Shown here one piece after another: positions 8,943-20,801 of a DNA stretch of 64,000 bases. Made by a program: the position numbers and the translations under genes. The stretch's first letter is position 1; each line of letters opens with the position of its first letter. The notes beneath the pieces were generated by a model. That model saw only the letters and a program-made list of their open reading frames with translations, was not told the origin of the DNA and did no database searches. The DNA is from Umbelopsis ramanniana AG (lineage: Eukaryota; Mucoromycota; Umbelopsidomycetes; Umbelopsidales; Umbelopsidaceae). The stretch lies in the NCBI RefSeq assembly GCF_025399195.1, contig NW_026252102.1, positions 1 through 64,000 on the forward strand. The letters run 5' to 3'.

Positions 8943-11415
8943 TTAAAAAGTAGACGCAGAAACAGGCTGTATGAGACCACCTTCTCCTCCGTCCCTGAAA
9001 ATCATCTCCAGCAATTCTCTTTCCTCTTCGATTTCGTGTCTTTCCAGATCACGTACTTTGATATCACCCAAACCAACTTGATATGCGTAGAGGTACTCTT
9101 CCACTGGACCCTGTCGACGGTCCCAGCCCAAAGCAATTGCGCTAGACACCATGCGTAAAGCATAGTCTTCTCGCAATGCCTTAGTATTGACCATTCGTTC
9201 GAAATCCGTAACAGCATCGTAGATAGCGTGTTCCAAGCCTTGATTGAGTATGTCTACATTGGGCTCCAAAGCATTGAATAGATAGGCATTATAGGCATCT
9301 CCAGTATCAACCACTGTAAGACCGGAATCATCTTTGGTGATTCCAGCTTTGCCTGCTCCGGTCATCAAGAAATTTGGTGGGCGATCAATCAGGAACTCCT
9401 TGAGGCCACCTACACCAGAGGAGATCACACCAGCACCAAACAGAAGACCTTCAGCAGCCACCAATCCGAAACTCTCTGTCAGACTTGGTACAAACACAAA
9501 GTCAGCGGCAGCTCGGAAGAACACAGACCATTGTCGCTGTTCCTTGGCTTCAGAAATGACCACAACGTTGTTAGGGTAACGTGTTTGCAATTGCTCGACC
9601 CATTCCAGCGGATAGTTATTACGCTGGCCAATGACAACAAACTTTGCGTTATATTGTACAAAGTACTCGGCGGCTTTCTGGAAAAATTCGAGGCCCTTGT
9701 TATACTGGAATCGACCAATAAAGAGCACCACAGGGCGTTTTAAATCATCCTCGTGGAGCAGTCCACGTCGAACCAAAAACCGCTTTGCTCGATCTTTGGC
9801 AGTGGTAACAAAATCATTTGGCTCATCCGATATGGTCCATTTTCGAGCAAGTGACTTAGTCATCATGGGTTGCTGATCGATGTAGAGCTCATCAGAGTGG
9901 GTGGGAGAAGGGATGGTGCCGGCACCATTGTCTATCATATCCAGGGCGTAGGGCGGGAATGAACATTTCCGAGTGGTCAACTTCTTACTTGTGAAAGGAT
10001 TCAAGGTGGTGAAATCAACACCATTGCTGACACCAAAGAAATGGTGCTTCTGAGCCTTCCGCAAAAGACTATCCATTACCAGTTCCTTGAGATAAAAGTC
10101 CAAACGTCCTTCTACAATCTCTTTTGCCATACTCTTGCTCACAATCGTTACAACATCGGCACTATCAATAGCAAGACTTGACATGAACATGCGATGGCCA
10201 TGCATGTAGTTTTGCATTTCTGACAAAGCCTCATCCACATCACGATTTCCAATAAATTTGCCTACATTCTTGATGGTGTTGGTGTACTGTAGTTCATCAA
10301 GGTAGTCGTGCATTGTATACACAATGGATGGTGGCTTCGGACCCATTTCTTCCAGCTCAATGGATTCACGAAGATGTTTTGCCACATATGCGTTGGTAGC
10401 ACCATGCAAATGCACGACGTCGACCCGATTATGCCGAGTTACAGGTGCGAATAAAGATTGCTCTTCGCTATTGACTTGATGGGCCAGGAATGTAGCTACA
10501 GCTTTACAAAAGTATTGATCCTTCCATTCTTGAGGTAATCCATTGGGAGAAGAGTAAATATTGAGAACATTTTTTACTCGAAAGGCACGGTTAAAAGGCG
10601 ACTTGTTGCCAGGGCCAATGAGGTATACTGGTACGACCTGAGATGGTGGGTTCGGTGGCATTTCCGTGGTGGCATTGGTGCTTTCAGGGTTATCGCCATA
10701 CACAAAATCCAGTTTAGAAACCCGGAATTCCACAGGCATTAAGCGACCATTTTTATCTCGAATGTCCATAGTAAGGTCAGTCACCTTGGTGATTTCGTGC
10801 TTGTTCTTCAAGTATGAGTAATATGGCATAACGACAGAAACGTCGACACGATTCGTTTGTTGCTGGGCAGTGGCAAGTGCTGTCAAGACCATGCCCATCC
10901 CACCCATAGAAGCCGGACCAAACTCCTTTGTAACATGATAGACGGTTGTTCCTCTCTCCAATTTGAGCTGACTTCTCGTATCCAAATGTTTGTAAGGTAC
11001 AGATGGGAATTTTCGTAGCGCTGAGGGTTTACGGTGGTACCCAAATTAAAAATACATACAAAAATGAAGTGGAGTGGAAAGGTTAGGTTACGCAACATGG
11101 TTTCCTTTTATCTTAATTTAGGATAATTTAACAGTGGGACTTACCGATAGAAATTGGAGCGGGCTGATCATGAAGTAGCGCATATCCAACCACGACAATA
11201 GCCAACTCGACAAAGGCAAACAACAGGAGCAAAAGTATCAGATAATGCCACCACTTCCAGCGCCGATCTGACTTTGATGAATGGTAAGACATTCCACCCT
11301 TTATGGACGGCCGTTTCGTTGGCCCGTTATGGAGAATGGTTTGTGTTAAAGATCCACGACGGAAAGAATGGCCGTAGTCAGCACTTGGTATAAAGATAGG
11401 GGACGCAGAAGGCAT
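8943..11415 (-). CDS. Membrane-anchored GT5/starch-synthase-like glycosyltransferase
   Basis: Two exons, 11415-11145 and 11020-8943, encode 782 aa. Residues 57-81 form one strong hydrophobic segment after a basic, Ser-rich N-terminus (RRWKWWHY), so a type II signal-anchor topology is likely, with the catalytic part luminal or extracellular. From about residue 110 the protein reads as a GT-B glucosyltransferase of the starch/glycogen synthase kind: GPASMGGMGMV near 125 (the nucleotide-sugar loop, usually KTGGLGDV), VVHLHGATNAY, TMHDYLDELQ, LFIGRFQYNKGLE, and ESFGLVAAEG (EX7E) near 600-615. The usual K-T-G-G loop is replaced by S-M-G-G. The acceptor is unknown; a role in cell-wall or secretory glucan synthesis is inference. 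It is not the cytosolic fungal glycogen synthase, which is GT3. Divergent from PSF2 across 219 bp. Confidence 0.8.
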
Positions 11416-11634
11416 GCGTTGTGAGAGTTATAGGACGTAGTAATGAGAAAGAATGGAAGGACTGAGGGGAAAGAAATGGGATGAGAGGTCAAAGGAAAGG
11501 AGCCCGTTTCAACGCACGCTAGTAGGGAAAGGGACTTCCTATTTGAACGGCCGAGTTTCAAAAAAAAAAAAAAAATTAGAGGCAGACAGAAATCTTTTTT
11601 TGGGTTACAAGCAGTCCGCGCACTGTCTCTCAGC
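11416..11634. promoter_or_regulatory. Shared divergent promoter region
   Basis: The 219 bp between the start codons of the glycosyltransferase (-) and PSF2 (+) must hold both core promoters. A poly(A) stretch of about 14 lies near 11560-11575, a typical nucleosome-depleting tract in fungi. No specific factor site is claimed. Confidence 0.5.
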
Positions 11635-12494
11635 ATGGCTTTGCCGCAAAAGATCCAACGACAATTCTCGCCTGAAGAGATTCAGTTCATTGCAGGCAAT
11701 GAATTCATCTCCATCATTCCTAATTTCACTCTAGACAAAATGGAATTCATCCAGGTACCCTTGCTGATGTCCACTTTGCTCCTCCGTTACGCGTAGCATT
11801 CATACTATCCTCATATGTAGACGTCCTATGGCCCGTTTATGCCGCCTTTGCAAGCCCAGGTACCACTATGGCTTGCAGTTGCTCTCAAAAAAAATAGAAA
11901 ATGCTCAATTGTCCCGCCCAACTGGTTCACGAAAGGTAAACATCGTCCGCATGCTAATAATTGGCGGCGTTGGTAAATGGCAATACATGGGTTTCTAACT
12001 CCATATTTAATATAGACAATCTACAGGCATTATTGCAAAATGAGGAAGACCACGACGAGTTTGCAAAAGTCCCGTTTCACTATATGGAAATAGCCCACAT
12101 GTTAATTGAAGTGTAAGACTTCGTTCTACTTGCCTATTGGCCTGCCGTTATAGTAATACATCTAACGTATATTTATACCCGGTACGTATGACAGAGCGCC
12201 CGATGAAATACCTGATATTGAACACATTCGAAAGCTATTGAAAGATATTCGGGAGTGTCGACAAAGGAAGACGCGAGATTTGCTAGGCAAAGTGGACGGG
12301 ACCCGACTCGAGGTAATTGTCCCCGCTCTACCCCGTCGCCGTTTTCTTTATTACCGACTGACGTTCTATGTTTTCTAAAGCTGCACAATATGTCTCGGAT
12401 GGAGCTCAACGAAATACGTCCGCTGTTCTCGGCTGCCTTCAATGAAATGACCAAACTCCAATTTTTAGATAACCAGGATGAAGTTATGGAATGA
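11635..12494 (+). CDS. PSF2: GINS complex subunit Psf2
   Basis: Subunit of the Sld5-Psf1-Psf2-Psf3 tetramer, which with Cdc45 and Mcm2-7 forms the replicative helicase. Five exons: 11635-11754, 11821-11935, 12016-12112, 12195-12312, 12381-12494, total 187 aa, the family's usual size. Diagnostic pieces are [13 protein letters not shown] near the start, [20 protein letters not shown] (about 43-62) and CSIVPPNWF, then a helical C-terminal half with [13 protein letters not shown]. All junctions are canonical and in phase. Converges on the Ypp1-like gene with 258 bp between stops. Confidence 0.95.
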
Positions 12495-12752
12495 ATGGGG
12501 GGTTCGACTCATCAATGTAACATAGTCACACTGCTGATCATCTCAAGCTGCTATATCGTCATACTTGTAAACAATTTATTTAGGTCTCTACAGTACAAAA
12601 AGCATACACTCTGAGATTTGGCCAAGATGGGGGCTTTAAATTTGCGGCACAGTATACTTATAATAAAACAACAGCATTAATTTCTTTGGTAAGATGGGGA
12701 TTGAGTTAAGTTGGGTTATGCTATGATTGTATGTAAAGGCGGCATTTGTTAT

Positions 12753-15700
12753 TTAAATGCATCTTGGAAGTACGCTGAAGGGTAGTATAGGTTTCGTATT
12801 CTCAAGCTCTAGTGCGTACCATAGGCATTCTTTAGCCCTGGGGAACCGATCCATCTTGTGATTTAATTCACCCAGATAATACCTAAACGTAGCGGAGAGA
12901 TTAATAAAAAGAAAATATGATCCATAGGAGACTCTTCCCCAAGTGTACACTCACCAAGCTTCAGCACTATCCCATCCATTGCCCTTGGTCAGACGATCCA
13001 ATAGCCCTTCAGCAGCTTCATACTCTCCAGAATCAAAATAAATGCGAGCAAGCCAGAGTCGGCCACCAGCATCATAAGGGTTGACAACGAGAGCTTTTTG
13101 GAAAGCAGCAATGGCATCTTCGGTTCGGTTCTGGGCCATTCGCAACCGACCAAGCACAACCCAGACTAGAGGGTTATTGGATGGATCATTTCCTTCCGCT
13201 TCTTCAATGGCTTTCCGCGCTTCCTCTAGTTTATCAAGTTTGATAAAGGCAAGAGCAGAGAGTAACCACAGATTAGAAAGTGCATGAGTCGACCGCTGGT
13301 ATCGAAGCTTTGTTCGGGTAGTAGCATGGAGGACAGGTTCAGTCGGTTGGAAAATGGACCGAATGCTAGTTTTAGTGCCAATGGATGGCGTAGGGCTATG
13401 GATCGAACGGTAGTCAGCCGTTAAATGTTCGCTTGATTTGACGCCGTTGACTCCAACTACAAATGCATGAGTTTTTAACCAGAAAGTTCCATTTATAGAG
13501 AATTTTTCCTAATTGACCATACTTACCGGAACTATCGTTTGTCAAGGTTCCTTCTTTGCTACTATTCAAATAGTTGTTCTCTGGCTTCTTTGATTTTTTG
13601 CCCCGACTGCCAAACACGTGAAGATGACGGCGATGAGAGCTCTTGCTTCGCTGAACTTCACCATCCGTGAGATGTTTTTCGTTTTCTCCTTCGCTCAACG
13701 TAGTAGGTACATTCAAGGTGGAGGAGGTACCATTGCGTCGAACATCCGAGCCACTTGGGTTAGTGGAAATAGATGAAGAGGACAAGGAAAGTCCTCCCCG
13801 AACATTGACGTCGTCTTGTGATCGTGAAACATTGATGGAGGAAGCAGCACGAGGGACTCCCAATGCACCGCTACTTGCACTTCTTCGACGAGTACGTGGG
13901 AGGTCTGACATGGCGCTGATGGAGCCAGTCATTCCATTGGTTCTTCTCGATGAAAAGTCGCTATAATCATTGTACGCTGCAACGGCAGGGTCAATGGTAG
14001 AGACCTTGCCGTAAAGGGCAAAAAGACTTTCGTGACTCTCAAGGGCTACTTCGATATGACCAGCTGCAGCCTGCAGAACTGCACCAGTCGTTTGGAACGC
14101 CAGCATTTGCTCACCCTCTTCGTGAGTAAAATAATTTCGTGGAGAAATGCTGTTTGCAGCATCACCATTTCCATTTTGCTCACGTTCAATGTCTGTTTCC
14201 CTCATGCCGAGCTCGAAAGACTGGATAGCTTGCTGCAAATTACCGGCTGAAGGACAAGATGAAAGCAGTGTCAGCAAGTGCCACGAAGGTGTATAAGTGG
14301 AATTGATTCGCAGTGCCTGAGAGACACTGGCGATGGCATGGCTGATATCGCGAACTTCAGCTTGTTGAAGAGCAAGTTGATAGTGTGTTTCCCAAGCTGT
14401 GGGATCAATTTCAATGGAATGGTTCAAGTGGAACAGCGCTGTATCATGATATTTTGGACGCACTTCAGGGTCGTGAGCTAAAATGAAAGAGAAAATGCGT
14501 CAGATCCACATCTTTCAACATCCATCTCTGTCAACTGAAATAAGAGACAAACTTACTCTGACTAGCCAGTAGGCAATACGAAGTGCCCACCATGCGAGAT
14601 ACTTGAGCACAGATAGCAGGGTGTGATACGACAGTAACGGTCGTGGAACGTTTCAACACTTTGTGGAGTAGCTCTGCAACTTCAACGGCTTCAACACCTT
14701 GATCCAGTTCTTTACAGAACATTCGAACCGCTTCAATCAAGCATAGAAGGATATCCAAGTCATTTTCTTGTTCACCCTTGTGCTTGGAAGCAATCGTCTT
14801 CTCGTCCTTGGCCCGATCGGAATTGAATTGCAGTGCTTCGTTTTCAACACCAGATGTACCCAACATTTCGTCCAGGATCTCTCCCACATGTGTGTCCGCT
14901 ATGATAGGGACGGGCATAGCTCTTCCATCTGCGTAGGTAACAAGCGCTTCTCCGTTACGCCGGGATTCATCTTGTGCTTGTGTGCTGAGACCAATCAACC
15001 GCAGGTACGATTGAAGTGCATGCTTGGCTTCATCGTATTCTCCAAGTCGAACCAACGCGATAAAGAGGTGTCGAACAATGACGGGTGAGTTGAAAGTCTT
15101 TTGAATCGCTCTATACAAGGTTTCCACAAGGCCACGAAGCTCAGTGGAGGTAACAGCATCACCCATTAAGTTTAGATCATGGACCAACTGGTTGACAAAC
15201 TCGATGACTTGACCATTGGACTGTCCGGCTTTTGGGAAAGCTGTTACAGCATATAGCTTATCTTCATATGATTTATGAAGTTGTGCTATTTCAATGAAGA
15301 AGAGCGAAGGCGTTTGGTAGTTACTGATGTGTGAGACACTAGCAATATAATCGTAAATAAGATGGTTTTGGTTGGATCAAAATATGGCGCTGTTCCCGGA
15401 ATTAGCTCGTGCTTACCTGTTAACTTCTACAGTGACAATTGAAGACGGGATATACTTCCCCTGGACGTATACAGAAGAAAGGTATCTTGTAAAGTATCTT
15501 AGGATGACTAGGCGTTTCCTAATGCGCCACATAGGGCTCCATGAAGCAGACTGTCTATAGTATTCGCGGAAAAGACCAAGAGTACCCGCCACATCGTCTT
15601 TGCTGGAAAATACGATGCATTGGGAAATCAGAAAACGTGAAATCACTTCTGTGGGGAAAATTTGGTCATCACAGAATTTTACTTACTGGTGGCCTAGTTT

Positions 15701-16562
15701 CAATAATGACCCACGATACAATGAGGTTTCGACCCAGTGTGCCAGCTCGTTACCGCGTTCTGCTGGATGTTGTTGGATGATAGGCAGAATACTCTCATAA
15801 GCTTGCAATGCTCCTTCAACATCATCGGACCGCTCTAAGCAGAGGCCTATTTCCAAAAGAGGTGACATTTAGTCTTAGTCAATTGTAGTCGAAACAAAAA
15901 GAGGTAAAGTTCGTGTTACCTTTAATAGTGCGAGCTTGGACAAGTAAGACCAGCGCATAACCAGATTCAACATCTTCCGGCCTAAAAGCGACTTGCTTCA
16001 GCGTATTTAAAGCCTTCGAGTAGTCGCCAATCTCATGTAGCGTTCTTGCTAAAATCACGGCGGCAAACTGTATAGAAAAAAAAAAAAGAAAGTCCAACTT
16101 GTGAGTACAAAGAGACTGCAGGAAAGTTAACCTTTTGAACACCAAACTTTCATATGACATACATTGCTCTGAGATGATTCGGATCCGTTTTTAGACTGCG
16201 AGGCTCTAACGAGTTGTTCGCGGGCATAGTTGACGCTGCTTCTATCAACAGTTGGAGGAAAGGCAAGGTGCTCTGGGCCGTCGTTGTTATAAAGGTCGAA
16301 AGGCTCTTTGATCTTTTCTAGCACCTGTGTCAAAGCGTGTTCGGCCAATATTGTCTGTTCCAAAACTAATAAAAACGGTTGTTATGAGTATGGGCTAACA
16401 TCGAGTGTAATCGGCGAGAAAGCAAGGGAGTGCCAAATTACCGGTGCCATCAGGATTGTGCTTCTTATAACGTCTTGCTAATTCAGGAAGAGCATTCCAG
16501 TTGCCTTTGCAGCGGGCACTGTCAATTTCCTTTGCAATTTGAATAGCCTTGGCTGAAGTCAT
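12753..16562 (-). CDS. YPP1: TPR protein of the Ypp1/TTC7 family
   Basis: Family members scaffold the phosphatidylinositol 4-kinase Stt4/PI4KA with Efr3 at the plasma membrane. Nine exons: 16562-16442, 16365-16163, 16067-15920, 15846-15687, 15602-15417, 15338-14557, 14477-13527, 13456-12955, 12882-12753; 1060 aa. The N-terminal region carries helical repeats; after about residue 540 clear TPR units appear (HDTALFHLNHSIEIDPTAWE, ALVVNPYDAGGRLWLARIYF). A Ser/Arg-rich insert (about 640-790), probably disordered, separates the middle and C-terminal TPR blocks. The start is the ATG of MTSAKAIQIAKEI; an in-frame upstream ATG exists at 16664, in a sequence that does not look conserved. The family call rests on repeat layout and the C-terminal TPRs, so the exact orthologue is probable, not certain. 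Confidence 0.8.
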
Positions 16563-16716
16563 CAAGGCAGGCTTAAGAAAAGAGAGAGCACAGACAGTGG
16601 AAAGAGAGCAGGGAACGGAGACACAACGGCGGGAAATAGAGACAGCATTTTTGCTGCCTAACAAAACGGTGATATGCCTGCCTGCCTTTGAATTTTTTTC
16701 TGATAGTCTCCCCTAA
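16563..16716. promoter_or_regulatory. Divergent promoter region, YPP1-like / EngB-like genes
   Basis: Only 154 bp separate the two start codons, so the core promoters must share or overlap this stretch. Inferred from layout alone. Confidence 0.45.
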
Positions 16717-17767
16717 ATGCTTTGTACAACTGTTAGGTCATTTTCAACATTCCCAAAACCAACTCTGCCAACCCCAGCTCAGATCCTGTATGCAAACAAA
16801 CTATTCAAACAACCCGCTGCTTTTGTGAAATCTATCGCTCATGTCGAACAGGCTCCCAAGACTATTATTCCCGAGGTAACGACGAGTAATTCAGACCACG
16901 TGTATTCCACTGCCAATGCCTGACTATGTCCTGTCAAAATCCCGACAGGTAGCCTTTGTAGGCAGAAGTAATGTTGGGGTAAGCATGATGAGAGGGTTTT
17001 TACGGAAAAATACAAGACCACAGGCGAATTCCATTGCCAGGACTATATTGCTAAACCTAACATATAAAACATGTCAATAGAAATCCACATTAATCAACAA
17101 GCTGCTGAATCGCAAAGGTCTTGTTAAGACTTCTAGCAAACCGGTAAGCTACTTTGACGTTTTCCATCGTGGTGGATCATTTACTAAACCGATATATCGC
17201 ATGGCAAATGCAGGGACATACGCGATTGATCAATTTTTTCAGCATTGGAGATCAGATGCATTTAGTAGATATGCCTGGCTACGGATACCGTTCTCGAGAG
17301 GAGTGGGGTGAGAGCATCATGAGCTACATAACTACACGCGATCAGTGAGTGCCTTTCCAGCCGTAGAAAACTGGTTCATTCTGTTTGTTGACATGTGACA
17401 AAAATTTAGGCTTAAGCGAACGTTTGTTTTAATCGATTCCACGGTTGGAATCAAGCCTGCTGACCAGCAACTGTTTGAATACTTTGATAAACTAGCATTG
17501 TCGTACCAAGTCATACTGACCAAGCGAGACCGCATATCTGCCAAGCAGTTTCAGGAAAACAAAGAAAAAATAGAAGCGGATGTATTCAAAGATGCTATAT
17601 GTTGTTACCCGCAATTATTAGTATCTGGGCAACAGCGGAAAGGCCGCAAGGGAGTGCTTCAAGGAACAACCATAGATGAAGGAATCCAAGATATTCGATG
17701 GGCCATTGTCAATGCTGCCGGGATCTATGTTCCTCCACAAGCTACACCAGCAGATATAGAAAATTAA
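16717..17767 (+). CDS. EngB/YihA-type GTPase (GTPBP8/Mrx8-like), probably mitochondrial
   Basis: TRAFAC GTPase related to bacterial EngB, which helps assemble the large ribosomal subunit. Five exons: 16717-16875, 16949-16978, 17081-17143, 17214-17344, 17410-17767; 246 aa. The P-loop GRSNVGKST (about 57-65) is split by an intron; the G2-region Thr lies in GHTRLINFF, DMPGYGY is the G3 motif, and TKRD is G4. The N-terminus (MLCTTVRSFSTFPK) lacks acids and is rich in Ser/Thr with Arg, compatible with mitochondrial targeting. Exon 2 is 30 nt. Its 3' end is 62 bp from the stop of BUB3 on the other strand. Confidence 0.92.
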
Positions 17768-17829
17768 TTGTTCGTCATGTCATCCAAACCTTGACGTCTC
17801 TTTTTTTATTATAATTAAAAATGTACAGT

Positions 17830-19170
17830 CTATGCATTCTTGCCGTTAAGAGCGCTTCTTGGAAGGCATTCGCTTTCGGTCAAGTGTCGAATGTAAACAG
17901 TATCGGGAGCATGATCTTTCTCACCTTCATCATACGTATAGCTGCAAGCGATAGCAAGCTTTTTACCGTCATGACTGAAAGCAAGACTAGCAATACCATC
18001 GGGATAGCGAGGGAACTGACGAATACGCTTACGATTGATGCCATCCCAAAAGTTAACAATACCGTCGGATCCACCTGTTGCGAAAGTTCCATACCTTAAG
18101 AGAATAGAATTAGCATAGGGCACGAAAAAGTCATTTTGGGTGAATGCAAATAATCAAAGCGCTTACACTGGGTTGAAAGCTAATCCGTTGACAGGGTATA
18201 CAACCTCGGTATCGCCGTGAACTTGTCTGTGACATTTGAAGGCATACTTTTTAGACTGTACTTCTGGTGATGGATCAAAGTACTCTACCGCAACCCTTCC
18301 TTCCGTCGAACTGCTCGCGTATCCTGAAGAGAAAAGAGTATGAGTATAGTTACAGATCAACGGAATGCGCCAGGTTGTGTGACTCACCATCTTTGCTAGG
18401 TAAACAGGCTATTGCTCTGGTCATATATTTCAAGGAGCTTTCTCGCTTCTGCAGAGTTTCGCTCATGTTTCGTACGTCATAAATGTAAATGTGTCGGTTG
18501 CCCATCGCTACAACAAGCTTATCATCCAAAATATCCATACTGAGAACTTTATGCGGCTGGTGGTATGTGCTTTGAAGAGGTTCAGCGCTTCTAGGATCCC
18601 ATGTTCGAATGGTTTTATCCCATGATCCAGTGAACAATGTTTCTACGCACCAACGTTGGAGATGAGAAAATTCAACACGACAAATATTGTGAATATAGAC
18701 GAACTGACTTACGTGTTAAACTACACCAGTTTACGCACTTGATAGCATCATCGTGAGATCCAAGGACGCGACTATTACCAGTATCAAGCTCAAGCCTAAC
18801 GTATATATGTTACTATATTTCAGTGCGCGGCTATTTCGTTTCGGGTGTGAATGACTTACTCTCTGACATTGCGATCAACGCTTCCGGTATATGCGCGGTC
18901 GTTGGATGAAAAACAACAGTCCAAAACAGCAGCTTGATGCTCAAACTTGTGCTTCACTGTGTTTTCGTCGACATTATATAAAGTGGCAGTCTAATTCAGA
19001 GAGGAATGCGTTAATAGCTAGGACAATGTTGGCACGCAGTTTGCTGAGATCGTCACCTTGTCCCATGACGAAACTAGCAATAGACTGCTATCTTCGGGAG
19101 CAAATTGAACTTTAGAGATGCCATCGGAGGGAGGGTTTGCAATCTCAAACTGACTGGAGGTCGTATCCAT
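17830..19170 (-). CDS. BUB3: Spindle-checkpoint WD40 protein Bub3
   Basis: Seven-bladed beta-propeller that binds MELT phosphopeptides of the kinetochore scaffold and recruits Bub1/Mad3. Six exons: 19170-19057, 18990-18860, 18795-18713, 18642-18388, 18323-18167, 18094-17830; 334 aa. WD blades are visible as SSWDK, TGSWDKTIRTWDPR and GGSDGIVNFWDG. The segments GRVAVEYFDPSPEVQ, KYAFKCHR and YPVNGLAFNP followed by TFATGGSDG separate Bub3 from the close relative Rae1. Divergent from the Fmp52-like gene (187 bp) and convergent with the EngB-like gene. Confidence 0.95.
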
Positions 19171-19357
19171 AGTAGATTTGGGAAATCTCGAAATGCGTGA
19201 GCGTCGACTTGACTTTCAAAGAAACAAAGGGCCAAAAAAAAGTGGCCAATCAGAAGAGTATTTTAGCGAGTCCAAGTCACATGCTAAATGGCTCTTGCAT
19301 TGCCGTAATGGCTGATACGCCTACCACTCTTTCTAAAATCACTTCTTCGCGATTACA
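19171..19357. promoter_or_regulatory. Divergent promoter region, BUB3 / FMP52-like
   Basis: 187 bp between start codons. No motif is assigned; inferred from gene arrangement. Confidence 0.45.
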
Positions 19358-20080
19358 ATGTCTGAAGCTGGAAAGAAAGCTTTAATTCTAGGAGCTACTG
19401 GCGCTGTGGGAAAAGCCCTACTGCGTGAAGTACTGCTAGCCGACACCTACAAGAGCGTCACCACCATTGGAAGACGTGAAGTCAAACTCGACGATACAGT
19501 ACCGCAAAGTAAGCTAGTTCAGAAAACTGTCGACTTTGACAACCTGGAAGCAAGTCGCTCGGAATTGAAAGGGTACGAGGATGTGTTCTGCTGCCTTGGC
19601 ACCACAAAGGCTGATGCTGGTAGTGCTGACGCATTCAAGAAAATTGATCACGACTATGTTGTTAACTCTGCCAAAATCATTGCTGAAGAAAATCCTGCAC
19701 CAGGCGGTGGTCTTAGCCCCGTACACTTTTTGTACTGTTCATCCAGCGGTGCCTCTAAGAGTTCACCATTCCTTTACCCTAAGTCCAAGGGTGAGACAGA
19801 AGAAGACCTTATCAATGTGGGCTTCCAGCGAGTATCCATCTTCCGACCACGTTTTCTAACTCTTGAAGAAGAACGTCCTCGACCACGCTTGGCTGAATCC
19901 ATCTTCGGTAAAATTGTGGGCTATACTAGAGTGGTCGGTTTGCATTTGGACGTACCTGTAGCCGTTGTAGGTAGAGCTATGTTACATGCTGCCGCTCATC
20001 CTGTCGACGCTACAGGCGACTCCGACAAAACTATCTCGCAATTCGTTGAGAACCCAGAGATTGAAGCAACTGGCGCTTGA
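19358..20080 (+). CDS. NAD(P)-binding oxidoreductase of the Fmp52/HTATIP2 (TIP30) family
   Basis: Intronless, 240 aa, an atypical short-chain dehydrogenase fold. The Rossmann loop GATGAVGKALL is at residues 13-23. CCLGTTKADAGSADAF and the YCSSSGASKSS...YPKSKGETE segment (Ser and Tyr-x3-Lys-like region) match the Fmp52/TIP30 group. In yeast Fmp52 associates with mitochondria; the substrate is not known. It starts immediately behind the divergent BUB3 promoter. The absence of introns contrasts with nearly all neighbours. Confidence 0.88.
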   Translation: MSEAGKKALILGATGAVGKALLREVLLADTYKSVTTIGRREVKLDDTVPQSKLVQKTVDFDNLEASRSELKGYEDVFCCLGTTKADAGSADAFKKIDHDYVVNSAKIIAEENPAPGGGLSPVHFLYCSSSGASKSSPFLYPKSKGETEEDLINVGFQRVSIFRPRFLTLEEERPRPRLAESIFGKIVGYTRVVGLHLDVPVAVVGRAMLHAAAHPVDATGDSDKTISQFVENPEIEATGA

Positions 20081-20801
20081 TTGTTCTTTTTACTGTTTAT
20101 CTACCGATTAAAAATCTCTATACGAGTATCATGTGTATCTAAGCAACACACCCGTAATAAATTGAATACCTGCTATCAGAACTTTAAAAAAAGCTCTACA
20201 ATAATGGTCAAAGGCTGTTATAGACACCAAATGTTGCAAATGCATGGTAGAGCATGATGTTGAACTTGGAGAATATTAGGTGCTCGCGTCGCTGCCACGA
20301 CAGCTAAACTAATGTGGATATTCCGGTTGAACGAAGTACATTATTGAAACGGGCATTCCATTTATCATTGAGATAATCATTCAGTAGTCAGTAATACTCA
20401 TGGTATATACGCATCAGCATCGTAAGGTGTTAGGCTTTGCTCAGCGTTCAATTTTGACATATAAATATTTGTGCTTTCTGCATTTGGACGCCGCGCTATT
20501 GATCGCCCATCCTGCGAAGAGGTAGGATAAATTATCAAGCGCGATTTGCTATTTGGACAACACCAGACGCCAGCAATAACCATAACTTTCTTAGCTGGCA
20601 TTGTAACGAAGGACGATATTAGGTTTTTTTCCTTTGGCAGGCAGCAAAGGGGTTTTGCTCTACAAATTTCAAAACATTGACTGGTCAATGTGCGCGTCGC
20701 ACTGACCAATGTGACAGCACCTAACAAGATTTTTTTGTAGGCCCGGTCGATGCGCTCATTATTGGCGTATGGGTCATTTTCCTTGTGTGAGCTGATCTAA
20801 T
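20081..20801. other. Intergenic, 720 bp
   Basis: Between the Fmp52-like gene and the PH protein. A minus-strand frame at 20398-20727 stays open for 109 codons but opens only with TTG and matches nothing; its internal ATG would give about 67 aa (MPAKKVMVIAGVWC...). I do not call it a gene. Poly(A) signals and the promoter of the next gene are expected here. Confidence 0.4.

Noticed and set aside
8943-10985. Reading the glycosyltransferase as a single 680-aa ORF starting at 10985
   Set aside because: That start is a TTG. An upstream exon with ATG and a membrane anchor joins in phase through canonical splice sites.
16563-16664. Upstream ATG for the Ypp1-like gene
   Set aside because: It would add 34 Ser/Cys-rich residues in the short divergent promoter; the ATG at 16562 directly precedes the helical, family-like sequence.
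20398-20727. 109-codon minus-strand ORF
   Set aside because: Opens with TTG, no recognisable motif, no splice partner; composition fits non-coding DNA.
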